Shown here piece after piece: positions 25,221 through 34,940 of a stretch of DNA of 64,000 nucleotides. Origin of the DNA: Deinococcales bacterium (GTDB taxonomy: Bacteria > Deinococcota > Deinococci > Deinococcales > JAAFIG01); the NCBI GenBank assembly GCA_013298595.1, contig JAAFIG010000002.1, positions 204,781 to 268,780 on the forward strand, in the 5' to 3' direction. The number at the start of each line of letters is the position of its first letter. Positions within the stretch are counted from its first letter, which is position 1. A model generated the notes under the pieces. The model saw only the letters and a program-made list of their open reading frames with translations, ran no database searches and was not told where the DNA came from. The translations under genes were made by a program, and so were the position numbers.

Positions 25221-26105
25221 CCAATCCCTTGCTTGAAAAAACTCGAGGGCAGCAGCTTCGGCTGAATTTGCCTCGGGTTGGTAATTGTATAACCAGCGGG
25301 TCACAGGTGGTAAGCTCATCAGGATACTTTCGATACGTCCGTTGGTTTCTAATCCAAATTGTGTGCCTCGGTCAAAGGCTAAGTTAAATTCGGCGTACCG
25401 TCCTCGGCGAACCTCTTGCCAGTAACGATTGTGTTCGGTGTACACCATGTCTTTGCGCTTCTCGAGAATCGGGATGTAAGCATCTAAAAAAGCATTGCCA
25501 GTGGCTTGCAGCAAGGCAAAATAATGATCGTGATTCTGGCGCAAATGGTCAAAGAAAATCCCACCAATCCCCCTTGTTTCTTGGCGGTGCGGTAAATAAA
25601 AATACTGATCGCATTGTTGCTTAAATTGTGGATAGTACTGCGTACCAAATGGCTCGAGTGCGTTTTTGAAGGTCTGATGAAAATGCTTGGTATCTTCTAA
25701 AAATGGGTAGCACGGTGTTAAATCTGCGCCACCACCAAACCAAGAATCTGTGCAGTAGCCATCCTCGAGTAATTCAAAGTACCGAAAATTACAATGCACA
25801 ATCGGTACAAATGGGTTGCGAGGATGCAGCACCACACTGACCCCAGTGGCAAAAAATGTTGTGCCACTTTTGGCTTGCATTCGGTTCGCCATTTTTTCGG
25901 GCATAATCCCATCCACTGCACTAAAATTCACACCGCATTTCTCGAGAACTGCCCCGTTTTGTAACACCCTGGATTGTCCACCACCTCCGCTGTGATGCTG
26001 CCAGTCATCGTGTTGAAATACACCACCATCAAGGCTGGCGAATGTACTCGAGATGCGTTCTTGAAGTTCTTTTAAGTATGTTTGTACAGCAGCTCTAGGG
26101 GTCAT
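25209..26105 (-). CDS. hemF: Oxygen-dependent coproporphyrinogen III oxidase
   Basis: This 298-residue enzyme converts coproporphyrinogen III to protoporphyrinogen IX using O2. Motifs: [75 protein letters not shown], and [20 protein letters not shown]. It is the last gene of the hemH-hemY-hemF operon; its ATG overlaps the hemY stop (ATGA), and its end overlaps the convergent ALAS gene. Confidence 0.96.
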   Translation of the reverse strand: MTPRAAVQTYLKELQERISSTFASLDGGVFQHDDWQHHSGGGGQSRVLQNGAVLEKCGVNFSAVDGIMPEKMANRMQAKSGTTFFATGVSVVLHPRNPFVPIVHCNFRYFELLEDGYCTDSWFGGGADLTPCYPFLEDTKHFHQTFKNALEPFGTQYYPQFKQQCDQYFYLPHRQETRGIGGIFFDHLRQNHDHYFALLQATGNAFLDAYIPILEKRKDMVYTEHNRYWQEVRRGRYAEFNLAFDRGTQFGLETNGRIESILMSLPPVTRWLYNYQPEANSAEAAALEFFQARDWLKD

Positions 26106-27445
26106 GCTTGGCTCCGCTCGAGCATGGTTTGGGCAACTCGGGTCGCATCACGGATCACATCGTTGATCCCAACGCCACGATAGGCATTACCAGTGAGCAG
26201 CAAATGCGGTATTTGCTCGAGGTGTTGCTGCACACTTTTTAGCCGTGATTCATGAAGTAAATCATATTGCGGGATACTCTGCAACCATGTTTTTTCTTGG
26301 ATTTGCACAGGAGCCGCCCGAATACCCAAGGTTTGCTCGAGGTCTTTGAGAATAATTTCCAGAGCTGCTTGTTGCGTCAGATGCGTAAAATCTGGGTCGA
26401 GTGTGCCACCACAAATCACCCGTAAATACACTAGATCATCGGTACTTTGTTGCGGAAATAATGTGCTGGTGTATAAACAACCAAGAATACGAATGTTTTG
26501 CTCTCGAGGTACAAGAAAACCAAAACCGTTCAGGTCATTAGGCACATCTTTTTTCTGAAAAGCCAAACCAAAAACTTTGACACTGGCATACTGAATTTCA
26601 CGCAGTAAATTTGCCAAAACTGGTTTTTCTGCCTCGAGAATCTGAGCGCTAACAAACGCAGGACAAGCCAAAACAATACGATCTGCCTGTATTTGTCCTG
26701 TGTTGGTTTGCAGCACAAAACCACGGCTTTGTACTTTTAGGCTTTGCACCCGCACATTGGTTTGAATGCTACTGCCTAATACCTGCCCAAGGGCATTGGT
26801 TAAACGCCCGATACCACCAACTCGAAAGCTGGTTAAACGCGCACTGGATTGGCTGCCAGAACGTTGCGCTTTGAATAAGCCACGCAACAAACTGCCCTCT
26901 TTTTGCTCGAGCGCACTTAAACGTGGAAATAAGGCGTTGACACTGGTCACTCGAGCATCACCTGAGGTCACCCCAGTAACAAAAGCAGGCACAAAACGCT
27001 TTGCAACCCCATGACCAAAACGCCTTGCCACAAAATCAAAAACACTTTCTGGGTTTCGAGTTTTTTTTCGTGGCACAAACCATTCAAACAATGCCCGAAT
27101 TTTCTCGAGCGGCGATAACAACTTGGTTCTTAAAAACGCAGGTGGTGAACTTGGCAAAGCAACCAGTACATTCTGATGCCATAAGTAACGGTTCTTAGCT
27201 GTCTCAGAAGCCACAACCAATTCGGATTCAAGGTGTAAATCCTCAATCAACTTGGTGGTATCAGGGGCATGACTTAAAAAACCATTCGCACCCCAATCAA
27301 AAGTTAAACCATCTTCAAAACTCGAGCGTACCAAACCACCAACAGTGTTTTCTTGTTCAAGCACAAGCACATCTGCACCTGCTTTTTTTAAGTGATAAGC
27401 AGCAGTTAAACCCGCTAAACCAGCACCGACAATCACCACTTTCAT
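26102..27445 (-). CDS. hemY: Protoporphyrinogen oxidase (FAD, HemY type)
   Basis: This 447-residue flavoenzyme oxidises protoporphyrinogen IX. It starts MKVVIVGAGLAGLTAAYHLK with the FAD dinucleotide-binding motif, has TVGGLVRSS, FDWGANGFLSHAP, FRVGGIGRLTNAL and the C-terminal LLTGNAYRGVGINDVI. The start at 27445 overlaps the hemH stop by one base (TAATG), so the longer frame into hemH is not used. Together with hemF and hemH this is the classical protoporphyrin-dependent branch. Confidence 0.94.
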   Translation of the reverse strand: MKVVIVGAGLAGLTAAYHLKKAGADVLVLEQENTVGGLVRSSFEDGLTFDWGANGFLSHAPDTTKLIEDLHLESELVVASETAKNRYLWHQNVLVALPSSPPAFLRTKLLSPLEKIRALFEWFVPRKKTRNPESVFDFVARRFGHGVAKRFVPAFVTGVTSGDARVTSVNALFPRLSALEQKEGSLLRGLFKAQRSGSQSSARLTSFRVGGIGRLTNALGQVLGSSIQTNVRVQSLKVQSRGFVLQTNTGQIQADRIVLACPAFVSAQILEAEKPVLANLLREIQYASVKVFGLAFQKKDVPNDLNGFGFLVPREQNIRILGCLYTSTLFPQQSTDDLVYLRVICGGTLDPDFTHLTQQAALEIILKDLEQTLGIRAAPVQIQEKTWLQSIPQYDLLHESRLKSVQQHLEQIPHLLLTGNAYRGVGINDVIRDATRVAQTMLERSQA

Positions 27446-28506
27446 TAGGCTGCCTTGACCAAATGAGGAATTGAATTGGTCTCGAGAAACGAAGTTTTTG
27501 TCCATGCTTCATCGCATAGTGTTTGTAAAGCTGTAACCCAAGCAGGATGATCATTCAAGCAAGGAATATAAGTAAACTTTGTGCCACCTGCTTTTAAGAA
27601 ATCTTCTTGCCCCTCCATATTGATCTCCTCGAGGGTTTCTAAGCAGTCGGCAACAAAAGCAGGACAGAGTACCGCAATGCGTTTTTGACCTTCGGCAGGG
27701 AGTTCGGTTAAGCGTTTATCGGTATAAGGTGTGAGCCAACCACCAGAAATTCGGCTTTGGAAGCTATGGCTATAATTTTCTAAACCAAGTTCTGCTGCTA
27801 GGGCTTGCATGGTGCTAACACATTGATGTTGGTAACAAAAAGTATGGGCTGGACTCGAAGTTTCGCAGCAATCATCGGTTTTTAAGCAATGCAATCCAGT
27901 GCAATCAGATTTACGAATATGGGCTTTAGGAATACCGTGGTAACTAAAAAGTACATGGTCAATATCCTCGAGGTATGGCTTGGCGACTGCTGCTAATGCT
28001 TTAATGTAGGCTGGGTGATTATAAAAAGGTGCCAGCACTTTTAACTCGAGATGTAAGCCCAATTTTTTGAGAATCACTCGAGTTTCATGCACCACCGTTT
28101 CAGTTGTACTCATGGCGTATTGTGGGTACAGTGGTACCAGTAAAATCTCTTTGGTGTTCGGGGCTTTTTGCAAAAGCTCGAGAATGCCCGCTTCAATACT
28201 TGGGTTTTGGTAACGCATGGCTAAGCCCACAGGGATGCTCGAGCTGGCTTGTAATGCGGTTTGTAATTGCTTGGAAATGACGATCAGCGGTGAGCCTGCT
28301 TCTGTCCAGACTTCACGGTAAGCTGCCGCCGATTTTTTGGGACGCGTTGGTAAAATAATGCCTTTGACCAACAAAGCCCGTAACCATTGTGGGAAGTCCA
28401 GTACATGTGGATCCATCAGAAATTGATCGAGGTATTTTGCGACATCTGTGATTGCGGTTGAATCTGGCGATCCAAGATTGACCAATAATACGGCACGTTG
28501 ACTCAT
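27445..28506 (-). CDS. hemH: Ferrochelatase
   Basis: This 353-residue enzyme inserts ferrous iron into protoporphyrin. It opens AVLLVNLGSPDS and contains YPQYAMSTTETVV, FSYHGIPKAHIRKSD (catalytic His), a six-cysteine region DCTGLHCLKTDDCCETSS followed by FCYQHQC, SFQSRISGGWLTPYTD and CPAFVADCLETLEEI. The cysteine-rich insert resembles ferrochelatases of several Proteobacteria. It opens the minus-strand heme operon. TACTTT a few bases before the ATG suggests another leaderless start. Confidence 0.95.
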   Translation of the reverse strand: MSQRAVLLVNLGSPDSTAITDVAKYLDQFLMDPHVLDFPQWLRALLVKGIILPTRPKKSAAAYREVWTEAGSPLIVISKQLQTALQASSSIPVGLAMRYQNPSIEAGILELLQKAPNTKEILLVPLYPQYAMSTTETVVHETRVILKKLGLHLELKVLAPFYNHPAYIKALAAVAKPYLEDIDHVLFSYHGIPKAHIRKSDCTGLHCLKTDDCCETSSPAHTFCYQHQCVSTMQALAAELGLENYSHSFQSRISGGWLTPYTDKRLTELPAEGQKRIAVLCPAFVADCLETLEEINMEGQEDFLKAGGTKFTYIPCLNDHPAWVTALQTLCDEAWTKTSFLETNSIPHLVKAA

Positions 28507-28532
28507 GGCAAAAGTATTTCGTAATTTAAAGC

Positions 28533-29228
28533 TTAAAGTGTCATTGAAGTGTCTGGCGTAAATTTATACCCTACTCCCCAAATCGTGTGTAAGTATTGTG
28601 GTTCGGCTGGGTTGGTTTCAAAAATTTTGCGTAACCGCACCATAAAATTATCAACTGTTCGAGTGGATGGGTATTGGTCTTGCCCCCAGACAGTATCAAG
28701 AATATCTTCTCGGCTGACGACTTTATTGGCTCGTTCAATCAGCAGTTTGAGAATCATTAACTCGCGTTCGTTGAGGGCTTCTTGGCTGGTGGCTGTTTGT
28801 ACTGTCCAGGCTTCAAAATCCACGGTAAATTCGGCAAATGAAAATGTCTGACTAACTCGAGTGGTAAACCATGTTTGTCGGCGTAAAATGCTTTTAACTC
28901 GGCTTAAAAATTCGGGTAAGTGAAATGGTTTGCCAAGGTAATCATCGCCACCTGCTTCGAGTCCGATAATTTTATCAGCGGGTTCGGCTTTGGCACTGAG
29001 GAATAGCACAGGTTCTCGAGCCCCTTTTTCGCGCATGATTTGGCAAACTTCTGTGCCGCTAATCAATGGCAGCATCACATCTAAAACCACTAAGCTGGGT
29101 TTGAGTTGTTGCCATAACTCAAGGGCAATTTTACCATTGGGCGCAATGGTTACTTCATAGCCCTCGAGTCGAAGATTTTCGGCAATGACATCGGATAAAA
29201 CAGTTTCATCTTCAACCAGCAAAATCAT
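28533..29228 (-). CDS. OmpR/PhoB family response regulator
   Basis: This 231-residue protein has a receiver domain starting MILLVEDETVLSDVI, with the phospho-acceptor Asp in LVVLDVMLPLISG and Lys in LSAKAEPADKI, then a winged-helix DNA-binding domain (NERELMILKLLIERANKVVSREDIL, STRTVDNFMVRLRKIFE, GVGYKF). The start at 29228 gives a normal receiver; the longer frame overlaps the kinase gene. It forms a two-component pair with the histidine kinase 22 bases upstream. The signal is unknown. Confidence 0.92.
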   Translation of the reverse strand: MILLVEDETVLSDVIAENLRLEGYEVTIAPNGKIALELWQQLKPSLVVLDVMLPLISGTEVCQIMREKGAREPVLFLSAKAEPADKIIGLEAGGDDYLGKPFHLPEFLSRVKSILRRQTWFTTRVSQTFSFAEFTVDFEAWTVQTATSQEALNERELMILKLLIERANKVVSREDILDTVWGQDQYPSTRTVDNFMVRLRKIFETNPAEPQYLHTIWGVGYKFTPDTSMTL

Positions 29229-29250
29229 GATGTCCCTCGACCCAGCAAAA

Positions 29251-30411
29251 TCATGTTGCGCCTCGAGCCAGTTGTAAAGCAGTTTTTTTGCTCTTTGCCA
29301 GCGGTAAACGAATAATAAATCTCGAGCCTTGCGGTAATGATTGGCAAGATGCCGCGCCACCAAGTAATTCAGCAATACCTCGAACCAAAAATAAGCCTAA
29401 TCCCAGCCCTCGGGTTTCTCGAGTTGATTCGTTACCAGCACGGTAAAATTGTTCAAAAATATGGGTGGCATCCGCAGTTTTAATACCGACACCTTGGTCT
29501 TCAACTTCCAAACGTACAAAATGTGTTTCGGGTTCTAAGCGAACAAGAATTGGTTTTTCAGGGGTGAATGTGTACTTCACAGCGTTCTCGAGTAAATTGC
29601 TGAGGGCTAAAGTCAGCGCTTCTGCATCCAGGCGTACTAAAATGGGTGTACTAGGCAGTTCTAAACGAATTGTTGCACCTTGAGCTTCTAAAGCAGGTTG
29701 TAGGGTATAAATGGCATTTTGTACGACTCGAGTCAGGTCTAAAGATTCTAAACTGCGAATACCAGCACCTTGTTCAAGCCGCGCTGTTGCTAGGACGCGC
29801 TCAGAGGCATCGTGTAAGCGTTGCAATTCTTGGTGCATGGTTGTCAGGTATTGGCGTTGTTTTTCGGCAGGTAATTCGCGGTACAAAGAAGTTTCCAGTA
29901 GTAAGCGCAAAGCACTGATGGGGGTACGAAATTCATGGGTTGCTGCCATCAGAAAATTGCTTTGACGGCGTTGTAATTCGCGCTCTTGTCGCAAACTATT
30001 TGCCACAAACCAGAGCATGCCAAGAATTGCTAAAATAAAAAAACCACCCTCAAAAGCAAACATCCGTAAATATGAAACTTGCTTTGCCTTAAATGTCTCG
30101 AGGGTTGCGGTGTTGACGATGACAGGTGAATGGCTAAAATCTAGGTGTGGAAATTCTAGAGCTAAGGTGGCTTTGGTTGCGGCTTTTTGGGCTTGTGGTA
30201 TGGCATCAATGGCAAATTGGGCTACTCTTGCATCTCGAGTCCAAGCAACGGTGGTACGAAATAAATTATCTTCGATGCTGTTGCGTTGAAATACTAACCA
30301 CCAGACCAGTTGCGCTAATAAAAAAATAATGATGATGACCAATGCAATACGCCCTCTGGCACGGGCGCTTGCAAAAGCATTATTCCAAGAGTGATGAAGC
30401 CGTTGATTCAT
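29251..30411 (-). CDS. Sensor histidine kinase
   Basis: This 386-residue membrane kinase has helices near 22-42 and 118-138 framing a ~75-residue sensor loop. The H-box is MAATHEFRTPISAL, the N-box LSNLLENAVKYT, G1 VEDQGVGI, F-box FEQFYRAGNESTRE and G2 GLGLGLFLV. It is transcribed first and partners the response regulator at 28533. CACAAT six bases before the ATG suggests a leaderless mRNA. It is divergent from the MntR-like operon, but no functional link is shown. Confidence 0.9.
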   Translation of the reverse strand: MNQRLHHSWNNAFASARARGRIALVIIIIFLLAQLVWWLVFQRNSIEDNLFRTTVAWTRDARVAQFAIDAIPQAQKAATKATLALEFPHLDFSHSPVIVNTATLETFKAKQVSYLRMFAFEGGFFILAILGMLWFVANSLRQERELQRRQSNFLMAATHEFRTPISALRLLLETSLYRELPAEKQRQYLTTMHQELQRLHDASERVLATARLEQGAGIRSLESLDLTRVVQNAIYTLQPALEAQGATIRLELPSTPILVRLDAEALTLALSNLLENAVKYTFTPEKPILVRLEPETHFVRLEVEDQGVGIKTADATHIFEQFYRAGNESTRETRGLGLGLFLVRGIAELLGGAASCQSLPQGSRFIIRLPLAKSKKTALQLARGAT

Positions 30412-30463
30412 TTGGTTATTGTGGCATTTAGATGATGATAATTGTCACGAGACTGTATTTTGC

Positions 30464-30499
30464 TTGACAATAAATAATTTTTAGGCTATCCTAAATTTA
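30464..30499 (+). promoter_or_regulatory. Promoter and DtxR/MntR-type operator of the metal-uptake operon
   Basis: TTGACA (30464-30469), 17-nt spacer, TATCCT (30487-30492). The palindrome TTTAGGCTATCCTAAA (30480-30495) covers the -10 and matches the DtxR-family box pattern TTAGG..N..CCTAA. Transcription would start about six bases before the ATG at 30505, without a Shine-Dalgarno sequence. Metal-loaded regulator would block its own operon. Confidence 0.8.
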
Positions 30500-30504
30500 A
30501 GATT

Positions 30505-31200
30505 ATGCGAGATAAAATCACATCCCAAGCCGAAGATTATTTAAAAGCCTTGCATAACCTCGAGCAGAGTGGCAAAGTCAGTACCCAAGCTTTAGCCGAT
30601 CATCTTGGGGTTGCACCAGCCAGTGTGACACAAATGCTCAAAAAATTGGCTGAACTCGGCTTAATTAGTCATACACCTTATCAAGGCGCAAGCCTAACCG
30701 AAGCTGGTAGCAAAATTGCCCTCGAGTTAATTCGCCATCACCGCTTACTCGAGACATACTTACATCAAGCCCTAGGCTATGCGCTCGAAGATGTACACGA
30801 TGAAGCCGAACGACTCGAGCATCATATTAGTGAGGATTTTGAAGCCCGTATCTCGGCATTACTTGGGCATCCAACCCACGACCCACACGGCGACCCTATT
30901 CCAAGCTTAGAAGGTGTTTTACCACCAAGTGCTAACCGCCCACTGACCACATTATTCGTTGGTGAACACGCAGTGATTGGGCGTATGAACAAACACAACC
31001 CAGAATTTGTCAAACACTTAGTGCTGCTGGGGCTAACACCCAGTGCCAAAATCCGATTACTCGAGATTAGCCAACCCGCTGGGACAGTCACCTTAGAAGT
31101 GGATGGGGTAGCAATTCATACCCTTTCATTTGAGGCTGCAAAACACGTACTAGTACACGAAACACCAGTGCAAGAAATACGTAAACAGGAGATCATATGA
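30505..31200 (+). CDS. DtxR/MntR family metal-dependent repressor
   Basis: This 231-residue protein has the N-terminal winged helix (SQAEDYLKALHNLEQSGKVSTQALADHLGVAPASVTQMLKKL in pieces), metal-ligand region with ALEDVHDEAERLEHHIS, HPTHDPHGDPIP, and a C-terminal FeoA/SH3-like domain. It probably senses Mn2+ or Fe2+ and autoregulates through the palindrome over its promoter. The stop overlaps the next gene (ATGA), tying it to the ABC importer. The exact metal is not determined by sequence. Confidence 0.9.
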   Translation: MRDKITSQAEDYLKALHNLEQSGKVSTQALADHLGVAPASVTQMLKKLAELGLISHTPYQGASLTEAGSKIALELIRHHRLLETYLHQALGYALEDVHDEAERLEHHISEDFEARISALLGHPTHDPHGDPIPSLEGVLPPSANRPLTTLFVGEHAVIGRMNKHNPEFVKHLVLLGLTPSAKIRLLEISQPAGTVTLEVDGVAIHTLSFEAAKHVLVHETPVQEIRKQEII

Positions 31201-32084
31201 TTCGCCAAGTAGGCTTAATGCTGCTGCTGAGTAGTGCTGTACTCATTTTTGCAGATGTTATGGCTCAAACAAAGAAAAAAACGGTAACCACCACTTTTAC
31301 GGTTTTACAAGATATGGCACGTAACGTAGCTGGTGATAAATTGGTGATTAATAGTATTACAAAACCAGGTGCAGAAATCCACGGTTATGCTCCAACGCCG
31401 TCCGATATCGTGCGTGCCCAACAAGCTGATTTGGTTTTGTATAACGGACTTAATTTAGAACTTTGGTTTGAGAAATTTTATGGGCAGATTAAAAAAGTAC
31501 CTCGAGCCATTCTGAGTGAAGGTATTATTCCAATAGGAATTGCCGAAGCAGAGTACCGAGGTAAGCCAAATCCGCATGCTTGGATGTCACCTAAAAATGC
31601 TTTGTTGTACGTTGAAAATATTCGTAAAGCTTTTGTGAAACTCGATCCAAGTAATGCAGCAACTTTTAATTTGAATGCTAAAAAATATAGTGGGCAGATT
31701 ACAGCCATAGACAAAATCCTAAAAACCAAACTTGGAAAAGTGCCTGTAAATGCTCGAGCTTTGGTTACTTGCGAAGGTGCTTTTAGTTATGCCACACGCG
31801 ATTATGGGCTACAAGAGTATTACCTTTGGGCAGTTAATTCAGGTGAGCAAGGCACACCTCGGCAAATTCAAAAAGTGATTGATGTTGTACGTAAAAATAA
31901 AATTCCCACTGTTTTTTGTGAAAGCACTGTCGAAATTGACGGTATGCAACAAGTGGCTAAAGAAGCGGGGGCTAAATTTGGGGGTTTATTGTACGTAGAT
32001 TCTTTATCGGCTGAAGTGCCAACGTACTTAAAGTTGCTCGAGCATTTTGCCAATACTGTAACTACAGGATTGAGTGGACAATGA
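31197..32084 (+). CDS. Metal ABC transporter substrate-binding protein (Mn/Fe type)
   Basis: This 295-residue cluster A-I binding protein has a signal peptide ending near MAQ, and presents likely ligands in EIHGYAPTPSD (His), NPHAWMSP (His), TCEGAFSY (Glu) and YVDSLS (Asp). A His-His-Glu-Asp set is that of MntC/SitA/PsaA manganese or iron receptors; zinc receptors usually carry a His-rich loop, absent here. It is coupled by overlaps both to the upstream regulator and to the ATPase. Confidence 0.88.
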   Translation: MIRQVGLMLLLSSAVLIFADVMAQTKKKTVTTTFTVLQDMARNVAGDKLVINSITKPGAEIHGYAPTPSDIVRAQQADLVLYNGLNLELWFEKFYGQIKKVPRAILSEGIIPIGIAEAEYRGKPNPHAWMSPKNALLYVENIRKAFVKLDPSNAATFNLNAKKYSGQITAIDKILKTKLGKVPVNARALVTCEGAFSYATRDYGLQEYYLWAVNSGEQGTPRQIQKVIDVVRKNKIPTVFCESTVEIDGMQQVAKEAGAKFGGLLYVDSLSAEVPTYLKLLEHFANTVTTGLSGQ

Positions 32085-32863
32085 ATCAGCAAATACAAAC
32101 ACAAATACCCACGACCAGCGCTAGATCAGTAGCCCTCGAGGTAGATCATGTCAGTGTGGCATATGCCGAAGGTAAATTGGCATTGCGTAATGCCACCCTT
32201 AAACTGGCAAGTGGCAGCATATGCGGTTTAATCGGTTTAAATGGTAGTGGTAAAAGCACATTATTTAAAACCATTATGGGATTCTTAACACCGCTTGAAG
32301 GTACGGTACTGGTTGAAAAACTCAGTTCTCGAGAAGCTCAAAAACAAGGTTTAGTGGCGTATGTACCACAATCCGAGGAAGTGGATTGGAATTTCCCTGT
32401 TTCAGTCTGGGATGTTGTACTCCAAGGGCGTTATGGACACATGAATTGGTTACGGCAAACCAAGGCTCGAGATCTCGAAATTGCTAAACAAAGCCTCGAG
32501 CGGGTTGGTATGACCGAATTTAAGTATCGGCAGATTGGTGAATTATCTGGTGGTCAACGTAAACGGGCTTTTTTGGCACGAGCACTGGCTCAAGAAGGCA
32601 AAATTATGCTGCTCGATGAGCCTTTTGGTGGCGTAGATGCCAGTACCGAAGCAACAATTATTAAACTCTTATCTGAATTGCGTGACCTTGGGCATACAAT
32701 GCTGATTTCGACGCATGACCTTGATAGTGTTGGTAGTTTCTGCGATACAGTAGCTTTAATTGCTAATCGTACTGTGCTCGAGTATGGCGATACCAAAACT
32801 GTTTTCACCCCCGAGAATCTGATGCGTGTTTTCGGTGGAGCACCTTCGCACCCCAAGAACTGA
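32081..32863 (+). CDS. Metal ABC transporter ATP-binding protein
   Basis: This 260-residue ATPase has Walker A GLNGSGKST, Q-loop VPQSEEVDWNFPVSVWDVV (typical of Mn/Zn importers), signature LSGGQRKRAF, Walker B IMLLDEPFGGVD and switch STHDLDSVG. The start overlaps the binding-protein stop as ATGA. It drives uptake with the permease that follows eight bases later. Confidence 0.92.
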   Translation: MNQQIQTQIPTTSARSVALEVDHVSVAYAEGKLALRNATLKLASGSICGLIGLNGSGKSTLFKTIMGFLTPLEGTVLVEKLSSREAQKQGLVAYVPQSEEVDWNFPVSVWDVVLQGRYGHMNWLRQTKARDLEIAKQSLERVGMTEFKYRQIGELSGGQRKRAFLARALAQEGKIMLLDEPFGGVDASTEATIIKLLSELRDLGHTMLISTHDLDSVGSFCDTVALIANRTVLEYGDTKTVFTPENLMRVFGGAPSHPKN

Positions 32864-32870
32864 GGCTATT

Positions 32871-33776
32871 ATGGATTTTGCTACGCTTTTAACAACTTTA
32901 ACGGCTCCATTCCAATACGATTTTATGGTCAGAGCCACGCTGGTTAGTGCTTTAATTGGTACTGTCTGTGCAGTGCTGTCCTGTTTTGTTATTCTTAAAG
33001 GCTGGTCTTTGATGGGTGATGCAGTTTCGCATAGTGTGCTACCCGGTGTGGTGCTGGCATATATCCTCAACATACCTTTTGCTATTGGCGCATTTGTCTT
33101 TGGTTTACTGAGTGTTGTTTCAATCGGATTTATTAAATCACGAACCCGAATTAAAGAAGATACAGTCATTGGTGTGGTTTTCACAACTCTTTTTGCACTG
33201 GGTATTGTGATGATGAGCCGAGTTTCCTCGAGCGTGCATTTATCGCATATTTTATTTGGTGACATTCTTGGTATTTCTGATAGTGATATTGTGCAAACGG
33301 TGCTGATTGGTGGTTTTACATTGATCAGTATTTTTATTTTACGAAAAGACTTATTACTGTTTTGTTTTGATCCCACCCATGCCAGAAGTATTGGTTTAAA
33401 CACAACTTTCTTATACTATGCACTATTGACTGTTTTAGCACTGACAATCGTAGCTGCATTACAAGCAGTGGGAATTATTCTGGTGGTTGCGATGCTAGTC
33501 ACACCAGGAGCAACTGCCTACTTGCTCACTGATAAATTTGAACGGATGTTACTGTTATCGGTTGTCTCGAGCGTTTTATCTTGTGTTTTTGGCACATATA
33601 TTAGTTATTTCATAGATGGTGCTACAGGTGGTTGTATTGTTGTACTGCAAGGCATTTTCTTTATTTTGGCGTTTATTTTTGCACCTAAGCACGGTGTGAT
33701 TGCTAAGAATCGTGAACGTCAACGCCAACAACTAGAAGATCGGTCTGAATTTGCAGTGCAATCAGCGGATGATTAA
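32871..33776 (+). CDS. Metal ABC transporter permease (ABC-3 family)
   Basis: This 301-residue membrane protein of about eight helices shows the ABC-3 pattern MVRATLVSALIGTVCAVLSCFVILKGWSLMGDAVSHSVLPGV (in pieces) and ILVVAMLVTPGATAYLLTDKFERML. I chose ATG 32871 because the longer frame overlaps the ATPase gene. It ends the mntR-SBP-ATPase-permease operon; its stop overlaps the stop region of the convergent htrA-like gene by four bases. Confidence 0.92.
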   Translation: MDFATLLTTLTAPFQYDFMVRATLVSALIGTVCAVLSCFVILKGWSLMGDAVSHSVLPGVVLAYILNIPFAIGAFVFGLLSVVSIGFIKSRTRIKEDTVIGVVFTTLFALGIVMMSRVSSSVHLSHILFGDILGISDSDIVQTVLIGGFTLISIFILRKDLLLFCFDPTHARSIGLNTTFLYYALLTVLALTIVAALQAVGIILVVAMLVTPGATAYLLTDKFERMLLLSVVSSVLSCVFGTYISYFIDGATGGCIVVLQGIFFILAFIFAPKHGVIAKNRERQRQQLEDRSEFAVQSADD

Positions 33777-34843
33777 CTATTGGTATGAATGGGTTTTTGT
33801 AATTTAACTTGAACCTTTATCTCTTGTTGTTCGCGCCAAATTATTAAATCAATGATTTGTCCAGCTCGCATAGGCTCGAGTAAGCTCAGTAATTCAGCTT
33901 GCCCTTCTATGACTTTGCCATTCATTTTTAGAATCACATCACCAACCTGTAAAATTTTGCCATCAATATCAATTTCCGAAGATTGCAAACCTGCCAAGTC
34001 TGCCGCGCCATCTGGTAGAACATCAACAAATAAAACACCCGCTGCTTTTTTTAAACCAATCGCAGCAACACTGAGTGGTGATACATCTGCCAGACTGATA
34101 AAACTGGCTTGCAACGAACCGCGTTTAGATTCACCAAAACGCACCATATCAAGTGCCACAGCTTGGGCAAACACAGCAGGAATAATTAAACCAATGCCAG
34201 TTCCACCTTGTAAATCCTGTGAAGCAGCAGCGACTACCCCGATCACTCGACCAGCACTATCGAGGGCAGGACCACCAGAATTACCTGGTAAAATCAGGGT
34301 ATCAGTTAAAAAATAAGCAGCAATATCGGTAGCAATATCATCTTCGCTATTTTGCTTAACAAAACTCGAGCCACTCAGCAAACCTGTACTAATCGAATTG
34401 CGGTTCGCGTAAGGTGAGCCGAGCACAATAATTTTTTGACCATGATCAAATTTTTGTGCAAATTCAAGAGCGGGCGCACTGGTATCTTTCACCTCGAGCA
34501 AAGCTAAATCTGCACCACGATCCTCGGCAATGAGTTTGGCATTGAGCACTGCCCCATTGCGTTTAATCACCTGAACAGATTGGCTGGCATTGACCACATG
34601 AGCATTGGTCAGGATTTTACCAGTTGCTACAAAAAAACCGCTGCCAGTCTCGAGATTACTTTCGCCAGAACCAACACTGTTCGGGTCAAGGGTGGCTTGT
34701 ACAGTCACCACCGATTCGAGAGCACGTTGTGCTACACGTACAGTATTACTTTCTTCTGGCGTGACTAAACCAGTTGGGGCACGTTGAAACCAACCCCAGC
34801 CAAGTAAGCTAGTCAGTAACACAATCGGAAGTAAACGCAGCAT
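33773..34843 (-). CDS. HtrA/DegP-like serine protease with PDZ domain
   Basis: This 356-residue protein has an N-terminal hydrophobic anchor or signal (LLPIVLLTSLLGWGWF), a trypsin-like domain with catalytic His in LTNAHVV, Asp in GADLALLEV and Ser in PGNSGGPAL, then one PDZ domain (AAGVLFVDVLPDGAADLAG, VGDVILKMNGKVI). This is envelope protein quality control by family. It is a single gene converging on the metal importer. Confidence 0.92.
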   Translation of the reverse strand: MLRLLPIVLLTSLLGWGWFQRAPTGLVTPEESNTVRVAQRALESVVTVQATLDPNSVGSGESNLETGSGFFVATGKILTNAHVVNASQSVQVIKRNGAVLNAKLIAEDRGADLALLEVKDTSAPALEFAQKFDHGQKIIVLGSPYANRNSISTGLLSGSSFVKQNSEDDIATDIAAYFLTDTLILPGNSGGPALDSAGRVIGVVAAASQDLQGGTGIGLIIPAVFAQAVALDMVRFGESKRGSLQASFISLADVSPLSVAAIGLKKAAGVLFVDVLPDGAADLAGLQSSEIDIDGKILQVGDVILKMNGKVIEGQAELLSLLEPMRAGQIIDLIIWREQQEIKVQVKLQKPIHTNS

Positions 34844-34940
34844 CGCTTCTTACTTTGCAACAACTTCATAATGATTGAATGAAACCAGTAGCAAAATACT
34901 TGCTCGAGGGCGGAGCATTCGATGTATAAACCGTCAGAGC

